Shown in pieces: positions 8,478-15,685 of a stretch of 33,394 nt of DNA. Under the pieces are notes generated by a model. It was not told the DNA's origin. It saw only the letters and a list, made by a program, of their open reading frames with translations, and searched no databases. A program made the translations under genes and the position numbers. Each line of letters begins with the position of its first letter. Within the stretch, counting starts at the first letter, position 1. Source of the stretch: Lachnospiraceae bacterium (GTDB lineage Bacteria > Bacillota > Clostridia > Lachnospirales > Lachnospiraceae); assembly GCA_022776305.1 (NCBI GenBank), contig JALFIB010000007.1, positions 1 to 33,394 on the forward strand. The letters are read 5' to 3'.

Positions 8478-9524
8478 CTATTCCGGATATAAAAGCAATA
8501 CATTCTGGGATGAGATTCCCAACTGCTTTACCATTTCCTGTGGGCTTCTGTCTTTTGGCACCCGCCACCAGATATCCGGAGTCCCCGCTTTCTGAGATAC
8601 ATAGCGAAACAGTATCCTCGTTTCAAATGGTTCCGCACGTTCCGCCACATACTCAACAGGAAATACATTTTCTTTCGCCTTCGGATGGAAATAATGAGCC
8701 CTGAGCCCCACAGCACAGACAGAATCCCCTACCGGCATTTTCGTAACAAGATGGATTCCCCACTCCGGTACATAAATTTCATATGGCCCTGTCTTCTTTG
8801 CAGATGCAATATTTTTACATCCGGTGAGCACTGCAGCCGTGCGGCTTCCCGGATCTGCAAAAATCTCTTTTGTGGATCCCATGTTCAAAACCCGCCCCTG
8901 ACTCATAATGGCGGTACGATTACAAAGGTAATATACCTCATCCCTGCTGTGGCTCACCATCAGCACATCTTTTCCAAAACGTTCCAAAATCAGGCGTACC
9001 TGCGTCTGGAGCTGCTCCCGAAGGTAAGCATCCAGAGCGCTGAATGGCTCATCCAACAGAAGAAGCTTCGGATCACTGACCAACATCCTTGCCAGAGCCG
9101 TCCTCTGCTGCTGGCCACCGGAAAGCTGGTAAGGATATCTCTTTCGCAGATCGGCAAGTCCCATCACCGCAAGCACTTCTTCCAGCCTGTCACGCCGCTT
9201 TGCTTTTTCTTTTTCCCGGCACAAACCGCATAAAATATTTTTTTCCACCGTCATATTGGGAAATAGGGCATAATTTTGGAACAAATACCCTACTTCCCTC
9301 TCCTGAGGCTTAAGGTTGATCTTCTTTTCACTATCAAAAAGCACCCGCCCGTTCAGCACGATCCTTCCTTCATCGGGACGTTCAATACCCGCAATGCATT
9401 TTAAGGTCATGCTTTTGCCGCATCCGGAAGCTCCCAGCAATCCGGTCACTCCGTCAGGATGTTCCAGATCAATATCCAGTAGAAAATCTCCCATCTTCTT
9501 TTTCACATGGACAGACAGACTCAT
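8478..9524 (-). CDS. modC: molybdate ABC transporter, ATP-binding protein
   Basis: This cytoplasmic ATPase (348 aa) powers molybdate import. Walker A is GASGCGKS (residues 31-38), the ABC signature is LSGGQQQRTALARML, and Walker B is LLLLDEPFSALD. The ~120 residues after the ATPase domain are the regulatory extension seen in ModC-type proteins, though weakly conserved here. The gene overlaps modB by four bases (ATGA), so the two are translationally coupled. The modA-modB neighbours make molybdate (or tungstate) the likely substrate. Substrate choice cannot be settled from this gene alone. Confidence 0.93.
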   Translation of the reverse strand: MSLSVHVKKKMGDFLLDIDLEHPDGVTGLLGASGCGKSMTLKCIAGIERPDEGRIVLNGRVLFDSEKKINLKPQEREVGYLFQNYALFPNMTVEKNILCGLCREKEKAKRRDRLEEVLAVMGLADLRKRYPYQLSGGQQQRTALARMLVSDPKLLLLDEPFSALDAYLREQLQTQVRLILERFGKDVLMVSHSRDEVYYLCNRTAIMSQGRVLNMGSTKEIFADPGSRTAAVLTGCKNIASAKKTGPYEIYVPEWGIHLVTKMPVGDSVCAVGLRAHYFHPKAKENVFPVEYVAERAEPFETRILFRYVSQKAGTPDIWWRVPKDRSPQEMVKQLGISSQNVLLLYPE

Positions 9525-10189
9525 AGGGCACCCGCCTTTCTGTTTTTATTCTCCAGCATATTCACAAGAAGCAGTATGACAGCCGATATAGCCAGATTCA
9601 CCAGAACCCACCGAAAAGCCCCCTGATCATCATTTGTTCTCCAAAGCTGGTACACCGTAGTGGATATCGTGGCTGTTTTCCCCGGAATATACCCGATCAG
9701 CATACTGGTGGCCCCATATTCCCCCAGTGCTCTGGCAAATGCCAGAACTGTGCCTGCCAAGATTCCCTGCTTGCATGCCGGCATCCGTATCTTCCAAAAA
9801 ATAAATGTGTTGGAAAGCCCCAATGTCTGCCCGGAGTAAGACAGCGTCTCATCAAAACTTTCGAATGCTCCTCTTGCAGTCCGGTACATCAGCGGAAAGG
9901 CAACTACCGCGGATGCTAAAATCCCGCCATACCAAGTCATGACAAAATGGATCCCAAATTTTGCGAAGAACATTCCCAGGGGGCGCTTCGTACCTAAGAG
10001 TAATAACAGAAAATACCCGCAGACTGTGGGCGGAAGGACCATCGGAAGTGTAAACGCCACGTCAAGGATCCCTTTTAATCCTCTGGGGAGCTTCGCAACA
10101 TAATAGGCCGCAAATATTCCTGTAAAAAACACAAGGATGCTGGACAAAGCAGCAATCCGAACAGAATTCCAAAGTGGATACCAATCCAA
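9521..10189 (-). CDS. modB: molybdate ABC transporter, permease
   Basis: This membrane permease (222 aa) has about five or six hydrophobic segments and the cytoplasmic EAA loop (RALGEYGATSMLIGYIPGKT) that contacts ModC. The open frame extends upstream to 10273 inside modA. The TTG at 10187-10189 is the likely start. It gives the family-typical N-terminus (M)DWYPLWNSVRIA. It also has a GGGGGTGA ribosome binding site, and that site overlaps the modA stop codon. modB therefore begins four bases after modA ends, which suggests coupled translation. Confidence 0.93.
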   Translation of the reverse strand: MDWYPLWNSVRIAALSSILVFFTGIFAAYYVAKLPRGLKGILDVAFTLPMVLPPTVCGYFLLLLLGTKRPLGMFFAKFGIHFVMTWYGGILASAVVAFPLMYRTARGAFESFDETLSYSGQTLGLSNTFIFWKIRMPACKQGILAGTVLAFARALGEYGATSMLIGYIPGKTATISTTVYQLWRTNDDQGAFRWVLVNLAISAVILLLVNMLENKNRKAGAL

Positions 10190-10193
10190 GATT

Positions 10194-11045
10194 TCACCCC
10201 CGATTTTGTGGGATAGGTGAGAATCCCACCCCTTCAAAAATCTCCATACACTCATCTGTCTGTAAAAAATCAAGGAATGCTGCTGCCTCTTCCGGATGGC
10301 TGCTGTTTTTCAAAACTGCTGCCGGGTAGATCACCTGCCCGCACATCTTTGGCGTAGCACTGTCTGTGACTGTAAGCCCTGCTGAAAATGCATCCGTACA
10401 ATAAATCACACCGCAGTCCACACTTCCCTCAGAAACCTGCGTGGTCACCTCTTTTACATTGCTTCCGTATGAGATCACGCCTTTGGATGATAATTCTTCT
10501 TCGTCCAGCCCATAATAAGCCAGAATTTTCTGTGTGTACTGACCTACAGGAACATCACTGTTCCCCATAGCCATCAGGATGTTCCCCTCTTCCAGCGCTG
10601 CTGCCAGGTCATCAAAGCTTTCCACTCCGGCATCACTCGTATCACTGACACAAAGAGTCACCTTGTTTTCAAGGATATCGATCCTCGTATCCTCTTTTAC
10701 GTAATCAAGCTGTTCCGTATTCACTTTAGGATCTGCCGAAATGTCCAATTGATCCATCTGCTTTTGTCCAGCAGAAATAAACAAGTCACATTCCGCCCCC
10801 TCCTGAATCTGCGTCTTTAATGTGCCGGATGAATCAAAATTGAAGACCAATTCTACATTCGGACACTCTTCTTTGTAGCGTTCGCTGATCTTAGTCAGTG
10901 TCTCCGGCATGGAAGCTGCCGCAAATACAGTCAGCTCTACCGCTTCTCCATTTGCCGCCTCTGCACCGTAAGCAGTCACGCAAAAAGCCATCAGAACCAC
11001 CATCAGTACCGGCACGAAATTTCTTCTCATCGTGTTTCTTTTCAT
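10194..11045 (-). CDS. modA: molybdate-binding protein of ABC transporter
   Basis: This exported substrate-binding protein (283 aa) captures molybdate outside the membrane. The mature N-terminus VELTVFAAASMPETLTKI and NFDSSGTLKTQIQEGAECDLFIS are standard ModA motifs, including the serine-rich oxyanion pocket. A basic, hydrophobic signal peptide covers residues 1-30. No canonical lipobox is visible: the only Cys there is in LMAFCVTAYGAEA, so cleavage after AYGA or AEA by signal peptidase I looks more likely than lipidation. That is unusual for a Gram-positive binding protein. AAGGAAGG lies eight bases before the ATG. Confidence 0.93.
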   Translation of the reverse strand: MKRNTMRRNFVPVLMVVLMAFCVTAYGAEAANGEAVELTVFAAASMPETLTKISERYKEECPNVELVFNFDSSGTLKTQIQEGAECDLFISAGQKQMDQLDISADPKVNTEQLDYVKEDTRIDILENKVTLCVSDTSDAGVESFDDLAAALEEGNILMAMGNSDVPVGQYTQKILAYYGLDEEELSSKGVISYGSNVKEVTTQVSEGSVDCGVIYCTDAFSAGLTVTDSATPKMCGQVIYPAAVLKNSSHPEEAAAFLDFLQTDECMEIFEGVGFSPIPQNRG

Positions 11046-11080
11046 TTTGTTTTCCTTCCTTTCTTATTCAGAAATTTATG

Positions 11081-11104
11081 CAAAACGTGGATTTACACGC
11101 TTTG
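11081..11104 (-). promoter_or_regulatory. Stem-loop in the modA leader
   Basis: A 9-bp stem (11081-11089 with 11096-11104, one G-U pair on the minus strand) with a six-base loop lies in the predicted leader of modA. It lacks a U-tract. A second inverted repeat (11108-11115 with 11124-11131) spans the predicted start site and may be an operator. Confidence 0.4.
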
Positions 11105-11133
11105 TCCAAAAGAATCAAAGGATATTCTTTTTC

Positions 11134-11162
11134 ATCTTATCTGTATTTTTTCGTACTTGCAA
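11134..11162 (-). promoter_or_regulatory. modABC promoter, sigma-A type
   Basis: TTGCAA (11157-11162) and TAAGAT (11134-11139) on the minus strand are 17 bp apart, with the expected start near 11127. Two imperfect direct repeats (11161-11183 and 11187-11209) begin at the -35 box and run upstream, in the position expected for an activator or repressor. Confidence 0.65.
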
Positions 11163-11209
11163 GTCTTTTTCCACTTTCATATTATAAAGTCTTTTCCATT
11201 TTCATATTG
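11161..11209. repeat. Two ~23-bp direct repeats upstream of modA
   Basis: Copies at 11161-11183 and 11187-11209 share AAGTCTTTT, CCA, TTTTCATATT and similar bases, with one T inserted and one C/T change. The period is 26 bp, about 2.5 helical turns. They abut the modA -35 box and are candidate binding sites for a regulator of molybdate uptake. Confidence 0.6.
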
Positions 11210-11215
11210 CAAAGA

Positions 11216-11309
11216 TGTTCCGGAACAGCTAGCCAGATTTTTGAGAATCTGATAAGATAGGCATAAGAATTACAGCAGTAACATTCCTAAATAAACATAA
11301 GAATTACAG
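11216..11309. repeat. Palindrome and 14-bp direct repeat in front of the xdhC-like gene
   Basis: TGTTCCGGAACA (11216-11227) is a perfect 12-bp palindrome. CATAAGAATTACAG occurs twice without change, at 11262-11275 and 11296-11309, with a 34-bp period. A small inverted repeat (11234-11239 with 11246-11251) lies between. I cannot identify a convincing promoter for the plus-strand gene, so these sites may be part of it or of its regulation. Confidence 0.55.
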
Positions 11310-11326
11310 AAAACAAGGAGTTCTTT

Positions 11327-12349
11327 ATGACAGGATTATTTCAAAAAATCGAAGAACTGGATTCTAGCACCCCAAACATGGTCTTAACCGCTCTGGATCC
11401 GGAATTTTTTGGAGAAAAAGCACTTTTTTCCGGACAAACCTGCATCTGGGAATCCAGAAAAAACGGCTTTTTTACAGAACATAGAAAAGAAATACCCGAT
11501 CTCGAAAAGGACGGTATCTGTGTTGTTTCCGGGAAACAAGTATTCTGCGAATTTCTAAGTCAGGAAAAGCATCTGGTCATTTGCGGCGGGGGCCACGTGT
11601 CCATTCCGGTGATCAAAATCGGCCGCATGGTGGGATTTAAAGTCACCGTGCTGGAAGACCGGCCAAAATTTGCCGACCATGCCAGAGGGGCCGGCGCAGA
11701 TCAGGTGATCTGCGGTCCATTTGAGCAAAGCCTCGCAGCCATTCCCGGAAATAAAGATACTTTTTTTGTGGTGGTGACGCGCGGGCACCGATACGATGAA
11801 ATGTGTTTAAAACAGATTACTTCAAAAGAATATGCGTACATCGGGATGATGGGAAGCCGGCTTCGCGCGGCAAAGGTCAAAGAAGCTCTGGCACAAAGCA
11901 GGGTCTCTCCCGCCATAATCGGGGACATCCACTCCCCCATCGGCTTAAAGATCGGGGCTGAGACACCGGAAGAGATCGGCGTGTCCATCATGGCAGAAGT
12001 GATACAGATAAAAAACCAATCCTGCAAAAACAGCGGATTTACAAAGGAAATCGTTCAGGCTGTTTTAAAAGAGCCGGGGCAAAAGGTGCTCGCCACTATC
12101 GTAAGCCGCAAAGGTTCTGCACCCAGAGATGTGGGTACGAAAATGCTTATACTGCGTGACGGACGCACCGTAGGAACCATTGGAGGGGGCTGTCTGGAAG
12201 CGGAAGTGTTCCAAAAATCCCTGCAGCTTCTTTTAAATCCAGAAAAAACCTCCCTCCTCTGCCACGCTGACATGAGCGGAAATGATGCAGAGGAGGAAGG
12301 CATGGTGTGCGGCGGTTCCATCGATGTGCTTTTGGAAGCTTATGTTTAA
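11327..12349 (+). CDS. XdhC/CoxI-family molybdenum hydroxylase maturation protein, unusual domain order
   Basis: XdhC proteins bind molybdenum cofactor and help insert the sulfurated form into xanthine dehydrogenase-type enzymes. In this 340-aa protein the Rossmann (XdhC_C) part comes first: LVICGGGHVSIPVIKIGRMV at about residues 83-102, then FVVVTRGHRYDEMCL and YIGMMGSR. The CoxI-type part is at the C-terminus: LATIVSRKGSAPRDVGTKML, GTIGGGCLEAEV and MVCGGSIDVLLE. Textbook XdhC has the opposite order. The first ~80 residues faintly resemble a decayed CoxI domain (FFGEKALFSG). AAGGAG lies eight bases before the ATG. The modABC and MoeA-like genes diverge from it, supporting a molybdenum role. 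No Mo-enzyme gene is visible. Confidence 0.85.
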   Translation: MTGLFQKIEELDSSTPNMVLTALDPEFFGEKALFSGQTCIWESRKNGFFTEHRKEIPDLEKDGICVVSGKQVFCEFLSQEKHLVICGGGHVSIPVIKIGRMVGFKVTVLEDRPKFADHARGAGADQVICGPFEQSLAAIPGNKDTFFVVVTRGHRYDEMCLKQITSKEYAYIGMMGSRLRAAKVKEALAQSRVSPAIIGDIHSPIGLKIGAETPEEIGVSIMAEVIQIKNQSCKNSGFTKEIVQAVLKEPGQKVLATIVSRKGSAPRDVGTKMLILRDGRTVGTIGGGCLEAEVFQKSLQLLLNPEKTSLLCHADMSGNDAEEEGMVCGGSIDVLLEAYV

Positions 12350-13509
12350 CGGGACATTTTCTCCCGAATACAGGACAAACGGTCCAGTGCCTCTTTCAGC
12401 GTTTCTTCTTTCTTTGCAAAATGAAGCCTTACATAATTGTGGATAGGCTCACGGAAAAAGCTTGAACCGGGCACTGCACCCACTCCTACCTTTGCTGCCA
12501 GGTCCTCACAGAATTTCAGGTCATCCTCATATCCGAACTCTGAAACATCCATCATCACATAATATGCGCCTTGCGGTACATTGTGTACCAGACCGATCTC
12601 ATCCAGCCCGTGAAGGAACAATTCCCTTTTTTTCGTGTAAAGGTCTAACAGCTCATCATAATAATCCTGACCGAATTCTAATCCCGGGATCACTGCTTCC
12701 TGCAGTGGTGCAGCTGCGCCCACCGTAAGGAAATCGTGGACTTTTTTGATCCGGTCTGTGATCTTGGGCGGAGCAATGGTATAGCCAAGACGCCATCCCG
12801 TAATCGAATAAGTCTTCGATAAAGAACTGCAGGAGATCGTCCTCTCCCGCATACCGGGCAGGGATGCAAAATAAATATGATAGTTCGGTGCATAGACGAT
12901 GTGTTCATACACCTCATCTGTCACAACATACGCGTCATATTTCCGAACCAGATCTGCGATCACTTCCAGTTCCTGCCTTGTAAAGACTTTTCCGCAGGGA
13001 TTTGAGGGATTGCAGAGAATCAAGACCTTCGCTCCGCCTCTGAAAGCGTCCTCCAGCACTTCCGGGTCAAAATCGTACCCGGGAGGATTTAAGGGTACAT
13101 AAATGGGTTCTGCTCCTGTAAGGATCGTGTCTGCACCGTAGTTTTCATAAAAAGGTGAAAAAATAGCCACTTTATCGCCGGGATTCGCCACCGTCATCAT
13201 GGAAGCCATCATAGCCTCGGTACTGCCGCAAGTCACTACGATCTCACTGTCCGGGTCTATGGAAAAACCCATTCTCCCTGACTGTTTTCTTGCAATAGCC
13301 TCTCTTAAATTCTGCGCTCCCCAGGTAAGGGAATATTGGTGTACATCCTCATCTGCCACTTGGCGCAGCCGGTCTAAGATCGCTTTAGGGGGATCAAAAT
13401 CCGGAAAACCTTGTGAGAGATTGACCGCCCCATATTGATTGGATATTCTCGTCATCCTTCGGATCACAGAATCTGTAAAATTGGCAGTGCGCCGTGATAA
13501 TTCTTTCAT
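12346..13509 (-). CDS. class I/II pyridoxal phosphate aminotransferase
   Basis: The fold-type I aminotransferase (387 aa) has the PLP lysine K232 in SSLSKTYSITGWRLGY, the N-terminal NLSQGFPDFDPP, the phosphate-binding CGSTEAMMA and the NPSNPCGKV motif. It is close to the AspC / kynurenine-aminotransferase-like group that transaminates aspartate, aromatic or branched amino acids. The substrate cannot be fixed from sequence. The frame extends to a GTG at 13524, but the ATG at 13509 has GGAGG eight bases upstream. The stop codon overlaps the stop of the converging XdhC-like gene, with no terminator between. Confidence 0.88.
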   Translation of the reverse strand: MKELSRRTANFTDSVIRRMTRISNQYGAVNLSQGFPDFDPPKAILDRLRQVADEDVHQYSLTWGAQNLREAIARKQSGRMGFSIDPDSEIVVTCGSTEAMMASMMTVANPGDKVAIFSPFYENYGADTILTGAEPIYVPLNPPGYDFDPEVLEDAFRGGAKVLILCNPSNPCGKVFTRQELEVIADLVRKYDAYVVTDEVYEHIVYAPNYHIYFASLPGMRERTISCSSLSKTYSITGWRLGYTIAPPKITDRIKKVHDFLTVGAAAPLQEAVIPGLEFGQDYYDELLDLYTKKRELFLHGLDEIGLVHNVPQGAYYVMMDVSEFGYEDDLKFCEDLAAKVGVGAVPGSSFFREPIHNYVRLHFAKKEETLKEALDRLSCIREKMSR

Positions 13510-13566
13510 ATTCTCATCCTCCACCTATTCATCCTTCACGCGTGCCCAGTTTCCTGAAACACCGCA

Positions 13567-13597
13567 TAAAATAGAAAAGGGGCTGTACCCAGCCCCC
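13567..13597 (-). terminator. Rho-independent terminator after yajC
   Basis: On the minus strand GGGGCTG (13590-13596 side) pairs with CAGCCCC (13579-13585 side) around a four-base loop, followed by TTTTCTATTTT. It sits about 30 bases after the yajC stop and separates it from the aminotransferase gene. Confidence 0.85.
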
Positions 13598-13626
13598 TAA
13601 CTTTCATCCGTTTTCCATTTATTCGA

Positions 13627-13938
13627 TTATTCCTGCCCCGGTTTTTCTACCTCTGCAATGGCAGCTTTCTTCATCGGGATACGGCAGTTTTTGTTACTTC
13701 CAAACTCGACGATACAGTCCTCATCTGTGATATCGATCACAACACCATAAAAACCGCTGGTAGTTACAACTGTGTCGCCTACTTCCATGGATGCAATTAA
13801 GGCATTCATTCTCTTCTGCTCTTTTTTCTGCGGTCTGATGGCGAAAAAGTACATCGCTCCACCGATAATCAAGATGTACACGATCATCAGCATCATACTG
13901 CTGCCCGCTCCAGAAGCCTCTGACAATAAATTCAGCAT
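13627..13938 (-). CDS. yajC: preprotein translocase subunit YajC
   Basis: This small protein (103 aa) of the Sec holotranslocon has one membrane segment at about residues 15-34 (MMLMIVYILIIGGAMYFFAI). It is followed by the classic RPQKKEQKRM sequence and a cytoplasmic KOW-like part, VGDTVVTTSGFYGVVIDI. Length and layout are standard. AAAGGAGG precedes the ATG. It lies downstream of tgt, the common bacterial order (tgt-yajC), but has its own promoter. secD and secF are not next to it. It ends at a strong terminator. Confidence 0.95.
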   Translation of the reverse strand: MLNLLSEASGAGSSMMLMIVYILIIGGAMYFFAIRPQKKEQKRMNALIASMEVGDTVVTTSGFYGVVIDITDEDCIVEFGSNKNCRIPMKKAAIAEVEKPGQE

Positions 13939-14007
13939 TTATAATTCCTCCTTTAATTTTACCGGAATACCCCTGCCTCCGCAGCAGCTTACCGGTCCAT
14001 AGCTATC
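13939..14007 (-). promoter_or_regulatory. yajC 5' leader with stem-loop
   Basis: About 69 nt separate the predicted start (~14007) from the yajC ATG. ACCGG (minus strand, 13992-13996 side) can pair with CCGGT (13961-13965 side), enclosing an inner CTGC/GCAG hairpin. The stems are short (5 and 4 bp). Evidence for a regulatory RNA is weak. Confidence 0.3.
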
Positions 14008-14013
14008 TCTACA

Positions 14014-14042
14014 ATAATACACAATCCTGTCACCCGAATCAA
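14014..14042 (-). promoter_or_regulatory. yajC promoter, sigma-A type
   Basis: TTGATT (14037-14042) and TATTAT (14014-14019) on the minus strand are 17 bp apart. The site lies between tgt and yajC, so yajC can be expressed separately from tgt. Confidence 0.7.
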
Positions 14043-14105
14043 GCACTTTTTTCGCGGTTTTGGGAATATATGCAATTTTATCTTTACTTTCGCGGAAAAT
14101 TTTTA

Positions 14106-15257
14106 TCAGCCTACAGATTTTCCATTTTTCTCATTCTGTGTATAACGCTCGATCTTCTGTTTTTTGAATTGTTTATAATTCCCCTGATCAATGGCATCTC
14201 GGATCTCTTCCATGAGATGATTGTAAAAATAAAGGTTATGCAATACACAAAGTCGCATTCCCAGCATTTCTTTCGCCTTCAGCAAATGGCGGATATATCC
14301 CCTGCTGTAATTCTTACATGCAGGACATCCGCAGCCCTCCTCAATGGGAAGTTCATCCAGTTCATATTTTGCGTTAAATAGATTTAGTTTCCCATCATTG
14401 GTGTATACGTGTCCATGGCGTCCGTTTCTGCTGGGATAAACACAGTCAAAGAAATCTACTCCCCGATCTACCGCCTCGAGAATATTCACCGGTGTGCCCA
14501 CACCCATCAGATACGTAGGTTTGTCTGCCGGCAGATAAGGTACAACAGAATCTAAGATCCGGTACATCTCTTCATGTGTCTCCCCCACTGCAAGGCCGCC
14601 TACTGCATACCCATCCAGATCAAGCTCTGAGATTCTTTTCGCATGTTCAATGCGGATGTCATCATAGACAGCTCCCTGATTGATCCCAAAAAGCATCTGG
14701 TGGGGATTAATGGTGTCTTCCAGACTGTTCAGCCTCTGCATCTCCGCCTTGCATCGTATCAGCCACCGTGTGGTCCGGTCTACTGAATTCTGCACGTATG
14801 TGCGGTCTGCTACACTGGAGGGGCACTCGTCAAAGGCCATAGCAATGGTAGACGCCAGATTCGACTGGATCTGCATACTCTGCTCCGGCCCCATGAAAAT
14901 CTTCCTGCCGTCAATGTGGGACTGGAAATAAACGCCCTCTTCTTTTATCTTGCGCAGGCTTGCAAGAGAAAAGACCTGAAATCCACCGGAATCTGTCAGG
15001 ATCGGCCTGTCCCAATTCATAAACTTGTGGAGTCCTCCCATTTTTTTAACGATCTCATCTCCCGGACGCACATGGAGATGGTACGTATTGGAAAGCTCCA
15101 CCTGCGTCCCGATCTCTCTTAGGTCTGTAGTAGCAACTGCACCTTTAATCGCCGCAGCCGTACCCACATTCATAAAAAGCGGTGTCTGGACCGTTCCGTG
15201 TACGGTAGACAACTCTGCCCTTTTTGCCATTCCATCCCGTTTTAAAACTCGATACAT
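14106..15257 (-). CDS. tgt: queuine/preQ1 tRNA-guanine transglycosylase
   Basis: The enzyme (383 aa) replaces G34 with preQ1 in tRNAs for Tyr, His, Asn and Asp. Visible motifs are the catalytic aspartates in LTDSGGFQVFSL and GVDFFDCVYPSRNGRHG, and the zinc site CGCPACKNYSRGYIRHL. The last residues are lysine-rich (FKKQKIERY). An in-frame start at 15302 is possible, but the ATG at 15257 has GGGGAATAAC upstream and matches the family N-terminus (MYRVLKRDGMAKRAEL). No queuosine synthesis genes are adjacent. Confidence 0.95.
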   Translation of the reverse strand: MYRVLKRDGMAKRAELSTVHGTVQTPLFMNVGTAAAIKGAVATTDLREIGTQVELSNTYHLHVRPGDEIVKKMGGLHKFMNWDRPILTDSGGFQVFSLASLRKIKEEGVYFQSHIDGRKIFMGPEQSMQIQSNLASTIAMAFDECPSSVADRTYVQNSVDRTTRWLIRCKAEMQRLNSLEDTINPHQMLFGINQGAVYDDIRIEHAKRISELDLDGYAVGGLAVGETHEEMYRILDSVVPYLPADKPTYLMGVGTPVNILEAVDRGVDFFDCVYPSRNGRHGHVYTNDGKLNLFNAKYELDELPIEEGCGCPACKNYSRGYIRHLLKAKEMLGMRLCVLHNLYFYNHLMEEIRDAIDQGNYKQFKKQKIERYTQNEKNGKSVG

Positions 15258-15490
15258 GTTATTCCCCTTTCTTTTCAGGCAAACATTTTTCTGCAGACTC
15301 ATTCATCATTTTTGACAAAGTTTTTCCGGATTTTTAAGAAATATTTTATGAGTCATTTAATAACTGTAATCTACTTCTTTTTGTCTGATATTTGATCTAA
15401 TTTTTCTTTATGTGAAAAATATTGTCTGTCATCTTTTTCCTTCCGATTCTTAAAACCTAACTTTTTTTGTCCAATTTGCCTTAGAAATAA
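15258..15490 (-). promoter_or_regulatory. Long AT-rich leader of tgt
   Basis: The predicted tgt promoter implies a leader of about 230 nt, strongly AT-rich. I see no terminator, riboswitch signature or long coding frame. An 11-codon frame at 15397-15432 with an upstream AAGGAAAAAG is the only candidate reading frame. It is described separately. Confidence 0.4.
15397..15432 (-). CDS. Possible 11-codon leader peptide upstream of tgt
   Basis: A short frame reads MTDNIFHIKKN and stops with TAG. The sequence GGAAGGAAAAAG precedes its ATG at a good distance. Nothing else supports translation. It could be a chance frame in AT-rich DNA, and no run of a regulatory codon is present. Confidence 0.2.
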   Translation of the reverse strand: MTDNIFHIKKN

Positions 15491-15519
15491 AGTATATATG
15501 GATTTATTTCATATTGCAA
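15491..15519 (-). promoter_or_regulatory. tgt promoter, sigma-A type
   Basis: TTGCAA (15514-15519) and TATACT (15491-15496) on the minus strand are 17 bp apart. Its -35 box is five bases from the -35 box of the plus-strand activase promoter, so the two promoters lie back to back. Confidence 0.65.
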
Positions 15520-15524
15520 GCAGT

Positions 15525-15553
15525 TTGATATTTCAAAAAAATTGTCGTATAAT
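15525..15553 (+). promoter_or_regulatory. Promoter of the CoA-activase gene, sigma-A type
   Basis: TTGATA (15525-15530) and a perfect TATAAT (15548-15553) are separated by 17 bp. The expected start is near 15560, leaving a leader of about 125 nt before the coding sequence. Confidence 0.8.
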
Positions 15554-15559
15554 ATGGAA

Positions 15560-15685
15560 GCTATAGTTTTGCCATTTTGCAACAAGGCTTATGCACACTT
15601 CTGTGCTACGGAATAAATGGCCAAACTGCAGAACATAGTTTAGCACATCGCAACACGATAAGGAGGCGCGGGCTTACGCCTGCGG
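15560..15685 (+). promoter_or_regulatory. Structured leader of the CoA-activase gene
   Basis: The leader has a 13-bp stem with one mismatch (15565-15577 with 15615-15627) that encloses a second hairpin (15593-15597 with 15602-15606). A third hairpin (15664-15668 with 15677-15681) overlaps the AGGAGG at 15661-15666. That ribosome binding site is 19-25 bases from the candidate start codons, much too far unless the hairpin closes the gap. An imperfect direct repeat (ATAGTTTTGCC near 15563 and ATAGTTTAGC near 15635) could allow alternative folds. Control of translation by RNA folding is plausible but unproven. Confidence 0.5.

Noticed and set aside
10190-10273. Upstream extension of modB to an ATG at 10273
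   Set aside because: It would overlap modA by 80 bases and add 28 residues with no family similarity. The TTG at 10189 has a good ribosome binding site and the expected N-terminus.
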